Source: Achromobacter pulmonis (lineage in GTDB: Bacteria; Pseudomonadota; Gammaproteobacteria; Burkholderiales; Burkholderiaceae_B). Taken from it: a stretch of 35,371 bases of DNA. The notes below the pieces were generated by a model. The model did not search any database and had not been told where the DNA came from. It saw only the letters and a program-made list of their open reading frames with translations. Shown piece after piece: positions 15,902-24,949 of this stretch (its first letter is position 1; each line of letters begins with the position of its first letter). Made by a program: the position numbers and the translations under genes. Location: NCBI RefSeq assembly GCF_002885955.2, contig NZ_POQS01000004.1, forward strand, positions 725,155 through 760,525, read 5' to 3'.

Positions 15902-15997
15902 AGCAAGCCTGCGGAAATGTTGGCCTAAACCAATGCAGCCGGCGCCGCATTTCAAGTAATCTGCGGCCAGTCATTGTTCCGAGTCCGTGTCTGCCGC

Positions 15998-17761
15998 ATG
16001 TTCCGCAATGTCTTTGCCCTTAAATCGCTGGAAAGGTATTTCCTGATACTGGCGGCCGGCGTGGCGTTGCCCGTGTCCATGCTGACCGTGATCGTGGTGC
16101 AGCAGAACTGGCGGTCCCTGGCCTCCACCGACGAAGCCATGAGCGGCTTCGTGGTGGTGCGCAGGACCCTGGAAGCGATGGAAGCGGTATCGGCCGAGCG
16201 CGGCCCCATGAACGCGGCGCTGGGCGCCGACCTGCCGGTGCCCGACGAAATGCTCCGCGCCCTGGACGAAGCGCGCCAGCGCACCAACGCCCGCATCGCA
16301 GACCTGCTGGCCCTGTACCGCGCCCCGCTCAATCCCGACGGCGCCGCCGAATTCACCAATATCCAGCGCATCCGCCAGGCCCTGCTCGACGCCCGCGCCG
16401 GCGCCGACCTCGCGATCGCCGCGCCGCGCGCCACCGTCTCGGGCCTGAACCTGTGGAACGTGGTCGGCGACATGGTCGCGCTGGTGCCGCAGCTGCGCGC
16501 GGCGATGTCCGACGGCATCGGCCGGATCGCGCGCAACCAGGGCGAGGACTTCGACCTGCTGATGCTGGCGCTGCTGGCCGGTGAACTGCGCGAGCAGGCC
16601 GGCCTGCTGGGCTCCGCCTTCGCGCCGGCGCTGAGCAAGCGCCGCATGCTGACCACCGGCGACCAGCTCGAAATCGAGCACGTGCTGGGCCGCATCCACG
16701 AACTGCGCGCGCTGATCCGCACCAACATCGCCGGCATGCCGCGCCATGCCCGCTCGCATGCCTATCTGGACCTGCAGCAGCAGTACTTCGGCGCCGGCCT
16801 GAGCTACCTGGAAAGCGTGCGCGAAGAAGCCGAACGCGGCATCAGCGGCGCCCCGGTCACCATGTACGAACTGGGTCGGAACTACGTGCCCACCATGGCC
16901 TCCATCGTGCGGTTCCGCGACGTCATGCTCGACGAGGTCGAACAGTGCATCGGCGAAAGCCGGGCCGCCGCCATCCGCGTGCTGCTGACCACGCTGGCGG
17001 CGGCCGCCATGCTCACCGCCGCGCTCATCGTCGGGCTGACCCTGTTCCGCCGGCGGGTCATCCGCCCTTTCGTGCGCGCCACCGACATCATCGGCGCGAT
17101 CGCCCGGGGCGGCGAGGCCCCGCGCATCCCCACGGACAAATACCGCGGCGAAGTCAACGGCATGTTCAAGGCGCTCAGCGTGCTCAACGACAACTCCACG
17201 GCGCTGCGCAAGCTCGAACTGGAGCGCGACCGCCTGATCCGCGACCTGGCCGTCATGGCCGAAACCGATTTCCTCACCGGCCTGCTCAACCGGCGCGCCT
17301 TCGAAAAGCGCCTGCAAGCCACGCTGGCGCGCGTGCGCGGCAGCGACGAGGGGCTGGCCTTCATCCTCTTCGACATCGACCACTTCAAGGCCATCAACGA
17401 CACCCACGGCCATGCCACCGGCGACGAAGCGCTCAAGGCCGTGGCCGAACTGTGCCGGTGCATCTTCCGCCAATCCGACATCGTCGCCCGCGTCGGCGGC
17501 GAGGAATTCGCGGTGCTGTGCCACGGCTGCGACCCGCGACGCGCCCATGGCATCGCACAGCGCATGCGCAAGGCCATCGCCGAGACGCTGATCACCGTCA
17601 GCGACGGCAGCCGCTTCAGCATGACCGCCAGCTTCGGCGTCACCTACGCCAGAGGCACGGACGCCGCCGCCCTGGCGCGGCTGTCGCGCCGCGCCGACGA
17701 ATTGCTATACGAAGCCAAGCTGAACGGCCGCAACCGGGTGGAGCTGGAAAGCGCGGCTTGA
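15998..17761 (+). CDS. Membrane-bound diguanylate cyclase (GGDEF)
   Basis: This 587-aa enzyme makes the second messenger c-di-GMP from two GTP. A first membrane helix (about residues 13-34) and a second one (about 326-350) enclose a helical periplasmic sensor region. That region contains an SAERGPMNAAL motif reminiscent of NIT-type sensor helices. A HAMP-like linker follows, then a GGDEF domain (about 420-587). The active site GGEEF (500-504) is intact, with FDIDHFKAIND upstream. The inhibitory I-site RQSD (491-494) sits five residues before it, so product feedback is expected. No EAL domain is present. I use the ATG at 15998, although an in-frame TTG at 15974 cannot be excluded. The gene is monocistronic and convergent with the binding-protein gene of the liv-type operon. 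Confidence 0.9.
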   Translation: MFRNVFALKSLERYFLILAAGVALPVSMLTVIVVQQNWRSLASTDEAMSGFVVVRRTLEAMEAVSAERGPMNAALGADLPVPDEMLRALDEARQRTNARIADLLALYRAPLNPDGAAEFTNIQRIRQALLDARAGADLAIAAPRATVSGLNLWNVVGDMVALVPQLRAAMSDGIGRIARNQGEDFDLLMLALLAGELREQAGLLGSAFAPALSKRRMLTTGDQLEIEHVLGRIHELRALIRTNIAGMPRHARSHAYLDLQQQYFGAGLSYLESVREEAERGISGAPVTMYELGRNYVPTMASIVRFRDVMLDEVEQCIGESRAAAIRVLLTTLAAAAMLTAALIVGLTLFRRRVIRPFVRATDIIGAIARGGEAPRIPTDKYRGEVNGMFKALSVLNDNSTALRKLELERDRLIRDLAVMAETDFLTGLLNRRAFEKRLQATLARVRGSDEGLAFILFDIDHFKAINDTHGHATGDEALKAVAELCRCIFRQSDIVARVGGEEFAVLCHGCDPRRAHGIAQRMRKAIAETLITVSDGSRFSMTASFGVTYARGTDAAALARLSRRADELLYEAKLNGRNRVELESAA

Positions 17762-17762
17762 G

Positions 17763-17791
17763 AAAAAAACCCCGGCGGTTTCCCGCCGGGG
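17763..17791 (-). terminator. Rho-independent terminator of the liv-type operon
   Basis: A perfect 9-bp GC-rich stem, CCCCGGCGG (17770-17778) with CCGCCGGGG (17783-17791), has a 4-nt loop. Read on the minus strand it is followed by seven T residues (17763-17769). It lies 25 nt after the stop of the binding-protein gene. On the plus strand there is no T tract, so it serves mainly the minus-strand operon. Confidence 0.9.
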
Positions 17792-17816
17792 CCAACGTGC
17801 ACACAGCACCGATTGC

Positions 17817-19121
17817 TCAGTTCGAATAAACCTTGATCTGGTCGCTCTTCAGCACGTCCGGCGTCAGGCTTTTCTCGATCCAGCCCATGGACGTATCGGC
17901 CACGCCCGGGGTGACCAGTTCGGCCGGCACGATGGTGATGTCGGCCAGCACCTTGAACGGGTACTTGTCGCTCTTTTTGGTAACGCCGAAGAGCTGCGCC
18001 TCCAGCCCCTGGCCGTCGGCCCGGTGCAGCTTGACTTCGCGGCCATAGCCCTTGAAGGTCACGTCGTGCATGGCCGCCGCCACTTGCTCCGGAGTGGGCC
18101 AGGCGCCGCCGTTGGCCTTGATGGCCTGCTCGTAGCCCGCCTTCAGGCCCTGGATGGCCTGCACCATGTGATAGACGGAATAGATGGGATAGGCGCCGGT
18201 CTTTTCATGAAATTTCTTTACGAAGGCCTGGTGCTGCGGATCGTCCTTGGTTTCCGGGTGCAGGAAGTAATGGTCGCCGCGAGCGCCCACGTAAACACCT
18301 TCGGGCAGGGCGTTGCCCAGGCGCTCCAGCGAACTTTCGGCCAGCGACAGCACAAAGGTCGAGTTCTTGAACAGATTGCGCTGCGAGGCCTGGCGCACGA
18401 AGTTGTCGAGGTCGCCGCCCCAGGAGGTGGAGACGATGACGTCCGGGCGCAGCGCCTGCAGGCGGCTGATCTCCGTGGAGAAGTCGGCGGCGCCGAACTT
18501 GGGGAACATCTCGGCCACGACCTTGACGTCTGGCTTGAACTTCTTCAGCGCAGCCAGAAAGATGTCGCGCGAATCGCGACCCCAGGCGTAGTCCTGGTTG
18601 ACGATGGCGATCGTCTTGAAATCGGGCTTTACCTTCATCAGGTACAGCACCTGGGCGACCATTTCGGTGGTGGCGTTGGCCTGGGTGCGCACGACGTACT
18701 TGTACTTCTTGCCCTCCAGCGCCTTCTCCGTGCCGCAATCCCACAGCACGTTCAACACTTTCAGATCCTCGGCCACGGGCGCGACGATGTTGCAGTGGCC
18801 GCTGGAAATGGCCGACAGCATGACCCGCGTTCCGCCTTCGGCCAGGCGGCGATACTCGGACAGCAGCTTCTCGCCCCCGCCGCCCTCGTCAATGTAGCTG
18901 GGCACCAGCTTAACGCCGTCGATGCCGCCGTTGGCGTTGATCTCCTGAATCAGAATCTCCGCCGCGTCGCGCGCGGGCACGCCGAACACCGAAGCCGAGC
19001 CCGACAGATAGGTAGAAATGCCGATGTTCAGTTCCTTGGGCTTGTCCGCCGCGTTCGCCAGCGCCGCGGCGCCGGCCAGCACGGAGGCGCCCAGCAGCGC
19101 CGCCATTCTTGAGAGTTTCAT
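17817..19121 (-). CDS. Periplasmic substrate-binding protein, branched-chain amino acid type (Peripla_BP_6)
   Basis: This 434-aa protein has a classical signal peptide (residues 1-25, with cleavage predicted after LANA) and two lobes of a type I periplasmic binding fold. Recognisable pieces are IGISTYLSGSASVFG at the start of the mature protein, GGIDGVKLVPSYIDEGG, and NQDYAWGRDSRDIF. It captures the substrate for the LivHMGF-like transporter encoded upstream. The ligand cannot be read from sequence, and this family binds amino acids, amides, aromatic acids and other small molecules. It is the last gene of the operon, with a GGAG 8 nt before its ATG and a strong terminator after the stop. Being last, well behind three dehydrogenase genes, is unusual, since such genes are often first. 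Confidence 0.9.
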   Translation of the reverse strand: MKLSRMAALLGASVLAGAAALANAADKPKELNIGISTYLSGSASVFGVPARDAAEILIQEINANGGIDGVKLVPSYIDEGGGGEKLLSEYRRLAEGGTRVMLSAISSGHCNIVAPVAEDLKVLNVLWDCGTEKALEGKKYKYVVRTQANATTEMVAQVLYLMKVKPDFKTIAIVNQDYAWGRDSRDIFLAALKKFKPDVKVVAEMFPKFGAADFSTEISRLQALRPDVIVSTSWGGDLDNFVRQASQRNLFKNSTFVLSLAESSLERLGNALPEGVYVGARGDHYFLHPETKDDPQHQAFVKKFHEKTGAYPIYSVYHMVQAIQGLKAGYEQAIKANGGAWPTPEQVAAAMHDVTFKGYGREVKLHRADGQGLEAQLFGVTKKSDKYPFKVLADITIVPAELVTPGVADTSMGWIEKSLTPDVLKSDQIKVYSN

Positions 19122-19157
19122 GATGTAGTCTCCAGTGTTGTTATCGGGTCTGCGCCC

Positions 19158-20282
19158 TTAGAAAACGATGGCGTCGCGCAGGCTGCCGCCGGTGGCGAGG
19201 TGATCGAACCCCTCGTTGATCTGGTCCAGCGAAAACGATTTGCCCATCATCCTGTCCACCGGCAGGCGGCCGGCCTTGTACAGATCGATGTAGCGGCCGA
19301 TGTCGATGGCCGGCACGCCGGAACCCAGATAGCTGCCCCGGATCTCGCGCTCCTCGCCCACCATCTGCGACAGCGACAGCGCGAAGCTGGACTTGGGATT
19401 GGGCAGGCCCGAGGTCACCGTCGCGCCGCCGCGGCGCGTCAGCTTGTAGGCGGTTTCAAAGGCCGGCACGGCGCCGGCCATGTCGAAGCCGTAATCCACG
19501 CGGCCGCCCGCCAGGTCGATGAGATCGTCGTCAGACTTCACTTGTTTCGGGTTGACTACGTGTGTGGCGCCCAGTTCGCGCGCCAGCGCCAGCTTTTCAT
19601 CGCTGAGATCGACCGCGACCACGCGCCGCGCGCCAGCCCCGACGGCAGCCAGCAGCGCGCTCAGGCCGACGCCGCCCAGCCCCACGATGGCTGCGGTATC
19701 CCCCAGCTTGATGCGGGCGCGGTTGATGACCGCGCCTGCGCCGGTGAGCACGGCGCAGCCGAACAGCGCCGCCTCGCGGTGGCTGAGTTCGACGTGGACC
19801 TTGACGCAGGAACGGCGCGACACCACGGCATACTCCGCAAAACACGACACGCCGGTGTGGTGGTTGATGTACTCGTCGCCGATGTGCAGGCGGCGTTCGC
19901 CGCCCAGCAAGGTGCCCTGGGTATTGGCGGCCGCCCCCGGTTCGCACAGCGCTGGCCGGCCTTCCATGCAGGGGTTGCAGCAGCCGCAGCTGGGCACGAA
20001 CACCATGGCGACGTGATCGCCCGGCCTGAGGTCGTTGACACCGGGGCCGGTCTGCACCACCTCGCCCGAGGACTCATGGCCCAGGACAATGGGCACGCCG
20101 CGCGGCCGGTCGCCATTGATGACCGACAAGTCGGAATGGCATAGCCCCGCCGCCTTGATCCGCACCAGCACCTCGCCGAAGCCCGGCGGGTCCAGCTCCA
20201 CCTCGGCAATGCTCAATGGCCGGGTCCGCGCATAAGGGCCTTCCACGCCGGTTTGCCGCAACAGCGCCGCTCTGATTTTCAT
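19158..20282 (-). CDS. Zinc-dependent alcohol dehydrogenase (MDR family)
   Basis: This 374-aa protein resembles class III-type zinc alcohol dehydrogenases that oxidise alcohols with NAD(P)+. Catalytic zinc ligands are Cys48 (GLCHSD), His69-Glu70 (GHESSGEV) and a Cys in LFGCAVLTGAGAV. The structural zinc site is Cys99, Cys102, Cys105 and Cys113. The Rossmann motif is GLGGVGLSALLA. The length fits the glutathione-independent formaldehyde/aryl-alcohol dehydrogenase group. It lies 38 nt after the SDR gene and 36 nt before the binding-protein gene in the same operon. Combined with the aldehyde dehydrogenase, it could convert an imported alcohol to an acid. The real substrate is unknown. Confidence 0.9.
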   Translation of the reverse strand: MKIRAALLRQTGVEGPYARTRPLSIAEVELDPPGFGEVLVRIKAAGLCHSDLSVINGDRPRGVPIVLGHESSGEVVQTGPGVNDLRPGDHVAMVFVPSCGCCNPCMEGRPALCEPGAAANTQGTLLGGERRLHIGDEYINHHTGVSCFAEYAVVSRRSCVKVHVELSHREAALFGCAVLTGAGAVINRARIKLGDTAAIVGLGGVGLSALLAAVGAGARRVVAVDLSDEKLALARELGATHVVNPKQVKSDDDLIDLAGGRVDYGFDMAGAVPAFETAYKLTRRGGATVTSGLPNPKSSFALSLSQMVGEEREIRGSYLGSGVPAIDIGRYIDLYKAGRLPVDRMMGKSFSLDQINEGFDHLATGGSLRDAIVF

Positions 20283-20320
20283 ATGCGTGTCATCCGCAGA
20301 AAGAGAAGTGGCGGCCGGCG

Positions 20321-21073
20321 CTAGACCGTCCGGCCGCCGTCGACCGGGAATTCCACGCCGGTGATGAACTCGGCCGCATCGCTGGCCAGGAACAGCGCCG
20401 CGGCCGCCACGTCGGACGGCTGGCAGAAACGTCCCAGAGGAATGGTCGACACGAACTTCGCGCGGTTTTCCGGGGTGTCGGGCAGGCCCATGAAGAGCTC
20501 GAACATGCCGGTGATGCCCATGACCGGGCAGATGGCGTTGACCCGGATGCCGTCGGCGCCCAGCTCCACCGCCATGGATTTGGACAGCACGTTGACGGCG
20601 CCTTTGGACGCGTTGTACCAGCTCAGGCCGGGACGCGGCCGGATACCGGCGGTCGAGCCCACGTTCAGGATCACGCCGCGCTTCTGCTCGCGCATTACCG
20701 GCACCACGGCCTGCGCCATGTGGTAGATGGACTTTACGTTGATGTCGAACATGCGGTCGAACATGGCCTCGTCCACGTCCAGCATGGGCTGGTTCTTGTG
20801 GGTAATGGCGGCGTTGTTGACCACGATGTCGACCGAGCCGAAGGCCTCGCGGCAGGTGCGCACGACGTTGTCGATGTCGGCGCGGCTGGCGACGTCGGCC
20901 TGCACCGCCAGTGCGGCCGGGCCCACTTCGCCGGCCACGCGGTCGGCGGCGGCCTTGTTGATGTCGGCGATGACGACCTTGGCGCCTTCCTTGGCGTAGA
21001 GCTTGACAATGCCCTCGCCGAAGCCACTGCCACCACCGGTGACGATGGCGACCTTACCTTGCAACTGACTCAT
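20321..21073 (-). CDS. Short-chain dehydrogenase/reductase (classical SDR)
   Basis: This 250-aa classical SDR contains the cofactor motif TGGGSGFGEG (from residue 12), the NNAA motif (86-89), and the catalytic triad Ser140, Tyr153 and Lys157 in YNASK. IADIN after the second strand, with its acidic Asp, favours NAD over NADP. The closing VDGGRTV is the usual C-terminus. GGAG lies 6 nt before the ATG. The gene sits between the aldehyde and alcohol dehydrogenase genes, so it probably oxidises a hydroxyl or reduces a keto group of the same catabolic substrate. SDR sequence alone does not reveal the substrate. Confidence 0.9.
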   Translation of the reverse strand: MSQLQGKVAIVTGGGSGFGEGIVKLYAKEGAKVVIADINKAAADRVAGEVGPAALAVQADVASRADIDNVVRTCREAFGSVDIVVNNAAITHKNQPMLDVDEAMFDRMFDINVKSIYHMAQAVVPVMREQKRGVILNVGSTAGIRPRPGLSWYNASKGAVNVLSKSMAVELGADGIRVNAICPVMGITGMFELFMGLPDTPENRAKFVSTIPLGRFCQPSDVAAAALFLASDAAEFITGVEFPVDGGRTV

Positions 21074-21100
21074 TTCTGTCTCCGTTGGTGTACGCGGCGA

Positions 21101-22537
21101 TCATTCGCCATAGAACTGGATGATGGTTTTGGTCGTGCTCATCTCTTCCAGGGCGATAAAGCCCTTCTCGCGCCCGTGCCCGCTTTTCTTCACGCCGCCG
21201 AACGGCAGCTCCACGCCGCCGCCGGCGCCGAAACCGTTGATGTAGACCTGGCCACATTTGATGCCGCGGGCCACACGTTGCTGGCGCCCGCCGTTCTCGG
21301 TCCAGACAGCCCCCAGCAGGCCGTAGTCGGTGGCGTTGGCCAGGCGGATCGCCTCGGCTTCGTCGGCAAAGGGCAGCGCCACCAGCACCGGCCCGAAGAT
21401 CTCCTGGGTCATCAGGTCGCTGTCGTGGCTGGCGGCGGAGAACAGCGTGGGCTTGACGAAGTAGCCGCCGGCGGGCACGCCGTCGGCGATGCCGCCCTGG
21501 GCCACAACTTTCAGGCCGTCGGCCAGGCCCTTTTCGATATAGCGGTTGACGCGGTCGAACTGCGCCTTGTTGACCACCGGGCCGCAGGTCAGGTCCATGT
21601 CCGGGGTGCCGGCGCGAACCTTGGAGAATTCCTCGGCCAGCGCCTTCATGAAGTCGGCATAGATGCCCTGGTGCACCAGCAGGCGGCTGCCGGCGGTGCA
21701 GGTCTGGCCGGCGTTGTGGACGATGCCCTTGACGATGGCCGGAATCGCCAGCCGGTAGTTGGCGTCGTCGAACACAATGTGAGCCGACTTGCCGCCGAGC
21801 TCCAGCACGCACTTGACCGCGTTGAGCGCGGCCGCCTGCTGAATCAGCACGCCGACCTCGTTGGAGCCGGTGAAGGTGATGAAGTTGATATCCGGATGGC
21901 GCGACAGGCTGGCGCCGGCCTCTTCGCCCAGGCCGGTCACGATGTTCAGCGCGCCGGCGGGAAAGCCGACTTCCAGAGCCAGCTCGGCCACGCGGATGAT
22001 GGACAGGCAGGCGTCTTCGGCGGGCTTGACCACCGCGGCGTTGCCCATGGCCAGCGCCGGTGCCACGCTGCGGCCGAACATCTGCGCCGGATAGTTCCAC
22101 GGGATGATATGGGCCGTCACGCCCAGCGGTTCGCGGATCAGCTGTACGGAATAGTCCTGCTGGAACGGGATGGTCTGGCCATGGACCTTGTCGGCGGCCC
22201 CGCCATAGAACTCGAAGTAGCGCGCCAGCACCGTGATGTCGGCACGCGCGGTCGACATGGGCTTGCCAGTGTCGCGCGATTCCAGGCGGGCCAGTTCCTC
22301 GTGGTGGGCCAGCACGCTCTGTCCCAGGCGCAGCAGCAGCCGGCCGCGCTCGAGCGCGGTCATGCGCCCCCACGCACCATCCAGCGCGCCGCGCGCGGCT
22401 TGCACCGCGGCGTCGACGTCGGCCTGCTGGCCGCGCGGGATTGTGGTGAAAACCTGGCCGTCGACCGGCGACACCACTTCCAGACTGCGGCCGTCGGCCG
22501 CGTCGACCTGGCGGCCGTTGATGATCATTTGCGTCAT
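21101..22537 (-). CDS. NAD(P)-dependent aldehyde dehydrogenase
   Basis: This 478-aa protein is a complete member of the ALDH superfamily that oxidises aldehydes to acids. The oxyanion Asn148 lies in IPWNYP, the general base Glu246 in LELGGKSA, and the nucleophile Cys280 in NAGQTCTAGSR. The TFTGSNEVG motif marks the cofactor-binding domain. GGAGAG lies 4 nt before the ATG. It begins 16 nt after the livF stop and is the first of three oxidoreductase genes in the operon. It resembles betaine/gamma-aminobutyraldehyde/vanillin-type ALDHs in general layout, but the substrate cannot be assigned. Confidence 0.92.
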   Translation of the reverse strand: MTQMIINGRQVDAADGRSLEVVSPVDGQVFTTIPRGQQADVDAAVQAARGALDGAWGRMTALERGRLLLRLGQSVLAHHEELARLESRDTGKPMSTARADITVLARYFEFYGGAADKVHGQTIPFQQDYSVQLIREPLGVTAHIIPWNYPAQMFGRSVAPALAMGNAAVVKPAEDACLSIIRVAELALEVGFPAGALNIVTGLGEEAGASLSRHPDINFITFTGSNEVGVLIQQAAALNAVKCVLELGGKSAHIVFDDANYRLAIPAIVKGIVHNAGQTCTAGSRLLVHQGIYADFMKALAEEFSKVRAGTPDMDLTCGPVVNKAQFDRVNRYIEKGLADGLKVVAQGGIADGVPAGGYFVKPTLFSAASHDSDLMTQEIFGPVLVALPFADEAEAIRLANATDYGLLGAVWTENGGRQQRVARGIKCGQVYINGFGAGGGVELPFGGVKKSGHGREKGFIALEEMSTTKTIIQFYGE

Positions 22538-22553
22538 GCCACTCTCCGGAGTA

Positions 22554-23210
22554 TCAATTCAGGGAAATCGAGCCGCGCTCGATGGTCCAGATCTGGTCTG
22601 GGATGTCTCCCAGCAGTTTCACGTTGGATTCGGTTATCACCACGCACAGCTCGGGCTGCAATTCCTTGAGCCGCGCCAGTGCTTCGGTGTAGTCGCGCGC
22701 CAGCTTGGGCGCCAGCCCCTGGAAGGGCTCGTCCAGCATCAGCAGGCGGGTTCCCACCATGACGGCGCGCGCCAGCGCGACCATCTTGCCCTGGCCGCCC
22801 GACAGCGCTGAGCCCGACCGCTTGAGCATGGGTTCCAGCTGCGGCACCACCTTGAGCACCGCGGCCACGCGCGCCTGGATCTCGTCGCGCGACAGGCCCT
22901 GCACCTCGCAGGGCAGGTGCAGGTTCTCCTCCACGGTCATGGTGGGGAAAATCACCCGATCTTCGGGCGAGTAGCCCACCTTCAACGCCGCGCGCCGGTG
23001 GCCCGGCAGCGCGGTCAGGTCGGCGCCGTCAAAGGAGATCGTGCCGGACCGGATCCGGGTCAGGCCCATGATGGTGCGCAGCAGCGTGGTCTTGCCCGCG
23101 CCGTTGCGGCCGACGATGCCGATGGTCTTGGCGGATTCGAAAGTGGCGCTGACGTCGCGCAGGATGCGGTTGCCCGCCAGGTCGACGTTGACGACCGATA
23201 GGTTCAACAT
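22554..23210 (-). CDS. livF: Branched-chain-type ABC transporter ATPase, LivF-like
   Basis: At 218 aa this is a short LivF-type ATPase that powers the LivHM permease pair from the cytoplasmic side. Walker A is GRNGAGKTT (34-42), the signature is LSGGQ (136-140), and Walker B is LLMLDEP (156-162). The usual H-loop histidine position is replaced, as in other LivF proteins with EQN, here ITESNV. The gene begins 3 nt after the livG stop. The name reflects family and position, not a proven amino-acid substrate. Confidence 0.88.
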   Translation of the reverse strand: MLNLSVVNVDLAGNRILRDVSATFESAKTIGIVGRNGAGKTTLLRTIMGLTRIRSGTISFDGADLTALPGHRRAALKVGYSPEDRVIFPTMTVEENLHLPCEVQGLSRDEIQARVAAVLKVVPQLEPMLKRSGSALSGGQGKMVALARAVMVGTRLLMLDEPFQGLAPKLARDYTEALARLKELQPELCVVITESNVKLLGDIPDQIWTIERGSISLN

Positions 23211-23213
23211 GTT

Positions 23214-23954
23214 TCAGGCCCCCAGCACTTCGCTTTTGATCTGCGCATTGTTCAGGACCTCCTCGGGCGTGCCATCGGCGGCCACCTTGCCGGCAATCCA
23301 GGCGGCAACCCGCGTGGCGTACCGCGACACGATGTCCACGTCGTGCTCGACGAACCAGCTGGTCACGCGGCGTTCGTCCAGCGCGCTCATGACGGTCTCC
23401 ATCAGGCCGAACTTGTCTTCCGAGGCCACACCGCTGGTGGGCTCATCCATGATGAGCAGCTTGGGCTGCAGCGCCAGCGCCATCGCCACGTCGAGCAATT
23501 TGCGCTTGCCTTCGGGCAGGCCGATGCACGGTTCGTCGGCCTCGGGCAACAGGCCCACCAGGTCCAGCGTGGCGTCGACCGATTTGGCGTCTATGGTGCT
23601 TTCCAGCGAACGGAACCAGCTCAGATCCTTGTTGCGCCGGGCGGCGGCGATCTGCACGCACTGGCGCACGCTGTGCTCGGTGAACAGCTGCGGCAGCTGG
23701 AACGAACGGCCCAGTCCAAGGCGAACGATGCGGCGCGGCGCCATCGCCGTGACATCGCGGCCGTCGAACCAGACCTTGCCCCGGGATGGCGCCAGGTAAC
23801 CCGTGCAGATATTGATGAACGTGGTCTTGCCGGCGCCGTTCTGCCCGATCACCGCCAGGCGTTCGCCTTCGTGCAGTTCGAAGTTGATGTTGTCGGCGGC
23901 CACCACGCCGCCGAAGGCCAGGTACAGGTCGGTGGTCTTAATGAGGGGTTTCAT
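23214..23954 (-). CDS. livG: Branched-chain-type ABC transporter ATPase, LivG-like
   Basis: This 246-aa ATPase carries Walker A GQNGAGKTT (37-45) and Walker B LLIMDEP (165-171). Its degenerate signature LPEGKRK (145-151) replaces the common LxYGQxR form. The H-loop is FVEHDVD near residue 204. The ATG at 23954 has GAGGAA 6 nt upstream, while the open frame continues far upstream without coding value. The start lies 2 nt after the livM stop. It should pair with the LivF-like ATPase as a heterodimer beneath LivH and LivM. The altered signature is close to what other LivG subfamilies show, so activity is not in doubt from this alone. Confidence 0.88.
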   Translation of the reverse strand: MKPLIKTTDLYLAFGGVVAADNINFELHEGERLAVIGQNGAGKTTFINICTGYLAPSRGKVWFDGRDVTAMAPRRIVRLGLGRSFQLPQLFTEHSVRQCVQIAAARRNKDLSWFRSLESTIDAKSVDATLDLVGLLPEADEPCIGLPEGKRKLLDVAMALALQPKLLIMDEPTSGVASEDKFGLMETVMSALDERRVTSWFVEHDVDIVSRYATRVAAWIAGKVAADGTPEEVLNNAQIKSEVLGA

Positions 23955-23956
23955 TT

Positions 23957-24949
23957 TCAGTTCCTCACCGGGATGCGGACGGTGGACTGATCGCGGGCCT
24001 GCGCCCTGCTCTGCTCGCGCTTTTGCGCCGCTGCGCGCTTCATGATCTGGCCGACAAAGCCGGTGGGGAAAATAAAGATCACCAGGATCAGCGTCAGGCC
24101 CAGCAGGAACTGCCACAGCCCCGGAAAATAGGCCGCCGAGGCCAGCTTGACGGTTTCGAATCCCACCGCGCCCAGGAATGCGCCCGCAGCGTGGCCGGCG
24201 CCGCCCAGGATGGTGATGAACACGAACTCGCCCGAGCGCAGCCACGATCCGATCTCCGGCGTGACCAGGCCCTGCATCAGCGCCAGGATTGCGCCGGAAA
24301 AGCCCACCACCACGGCCGACAGCAGGTAGCCTTTCCACATGATCAGGTAGGCGGAAAAGCCCAGGTATTCGAGGCGCGTCTCGTTGGTCTTGATGGCCGA
24401 AAGGGCCTGGCCGCTGCCGGAACGAAAGTAGCGCTGCACCCACCAGGCCAGCGCCAGCGACAGCACCAGCGTCAGCACCAGCAGCGCGCGTTCGAAATCG
24501 TCGCGTTCCATGACCATGCCGGCCAGCGCCGGGCGCACGATGCGCAGCCCATCGGAACCGCCGGTCAGCGTGTAGAGCTTGCCCAACAGCGCGAACAGCA
24601 CCATGCTCAGCGCCAGGTTGAGCATGCCGAAGAAGATGCCGCGGTAGCGCACCACGAACAGGCCGATCACCACCGCCGCGAGGAAACTGGCCAGCACGCC
24701 GGCCAGGATGAGCACCAGCGCGTCGGCGCCCGGCACGGCGCGGGCCAGAAAGGCCACGGTGTAGGCCGAGATGCAGGCGTACATCGCGTGGCCGAAGGAG
24801 ACCTGCCCGGCGCGGGCCATGACCGACACGCCCAGCGCGGCAATGGCGTAGGTCAGCCCGATGACGATGGGCGTGATGGTCCAGGAATAGGCGTAGCCGA
24901 GCAACAGGGTGGCCAGCGCGGCCAGCAGGCTGAGTACGGGCACTTTCAT
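23957..24949 (-). CDS. livM: Branched-chain-type ABC transporter permease, LivM-like
   Basis: This 330-aa polytopic inner-membrane permease opens MKVPVLSLLAALATLLLGYA. It contains the LivM hallmark GQVSFGHAMY near residue 48 and GRYRGIFF/YRGIFFGMLNLALS downstream. About 8-10 membrane segments are visible. The C-terminal tail is a basic, polar stretch of about 30 residues. The start lies in a TGATG overlap with the livH stop, so translation is coupled. It forms the channel with the LivH-like subunit. Confidence 0.88.
   Translation of the reverse strand: MKVPVLSLLAALATLLLGYAYSWTITPIVIGLTYAIAALGVSVMARAGQVSFGHAMYACISAYTVAFLARAVPGADALVLILAGVLASFLAAVVIGLFVVRYRGIFFGMLNLALSMVLFALLGKLYTLTGGSDGLRIVRPALAGMVMERDDFERALLVLTLVLSLALAWWVQRYFRSGSGQALSAIKTNETRLEYLGFSAYLIMWKGYLLSAVVVGFSGAILALMQGLVTPEIGSWLRSGEFVFITILGGAGHAAGAFLGAVGFETVKLASAAYFPGLWQFLLGLTLILVIFIFPTGFVGQIMKRAAAQKREQSRAQARDQSTVRIPVRN

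Noticed and set aside
20720..22669. Long plus-strand open frame opposite the SDR and ALDH genes
   Set aside because: It shows His/Val/Asp/Gly-rich shadow composition with no motifs. The minus-strand dehydrogenases have complete active sites.
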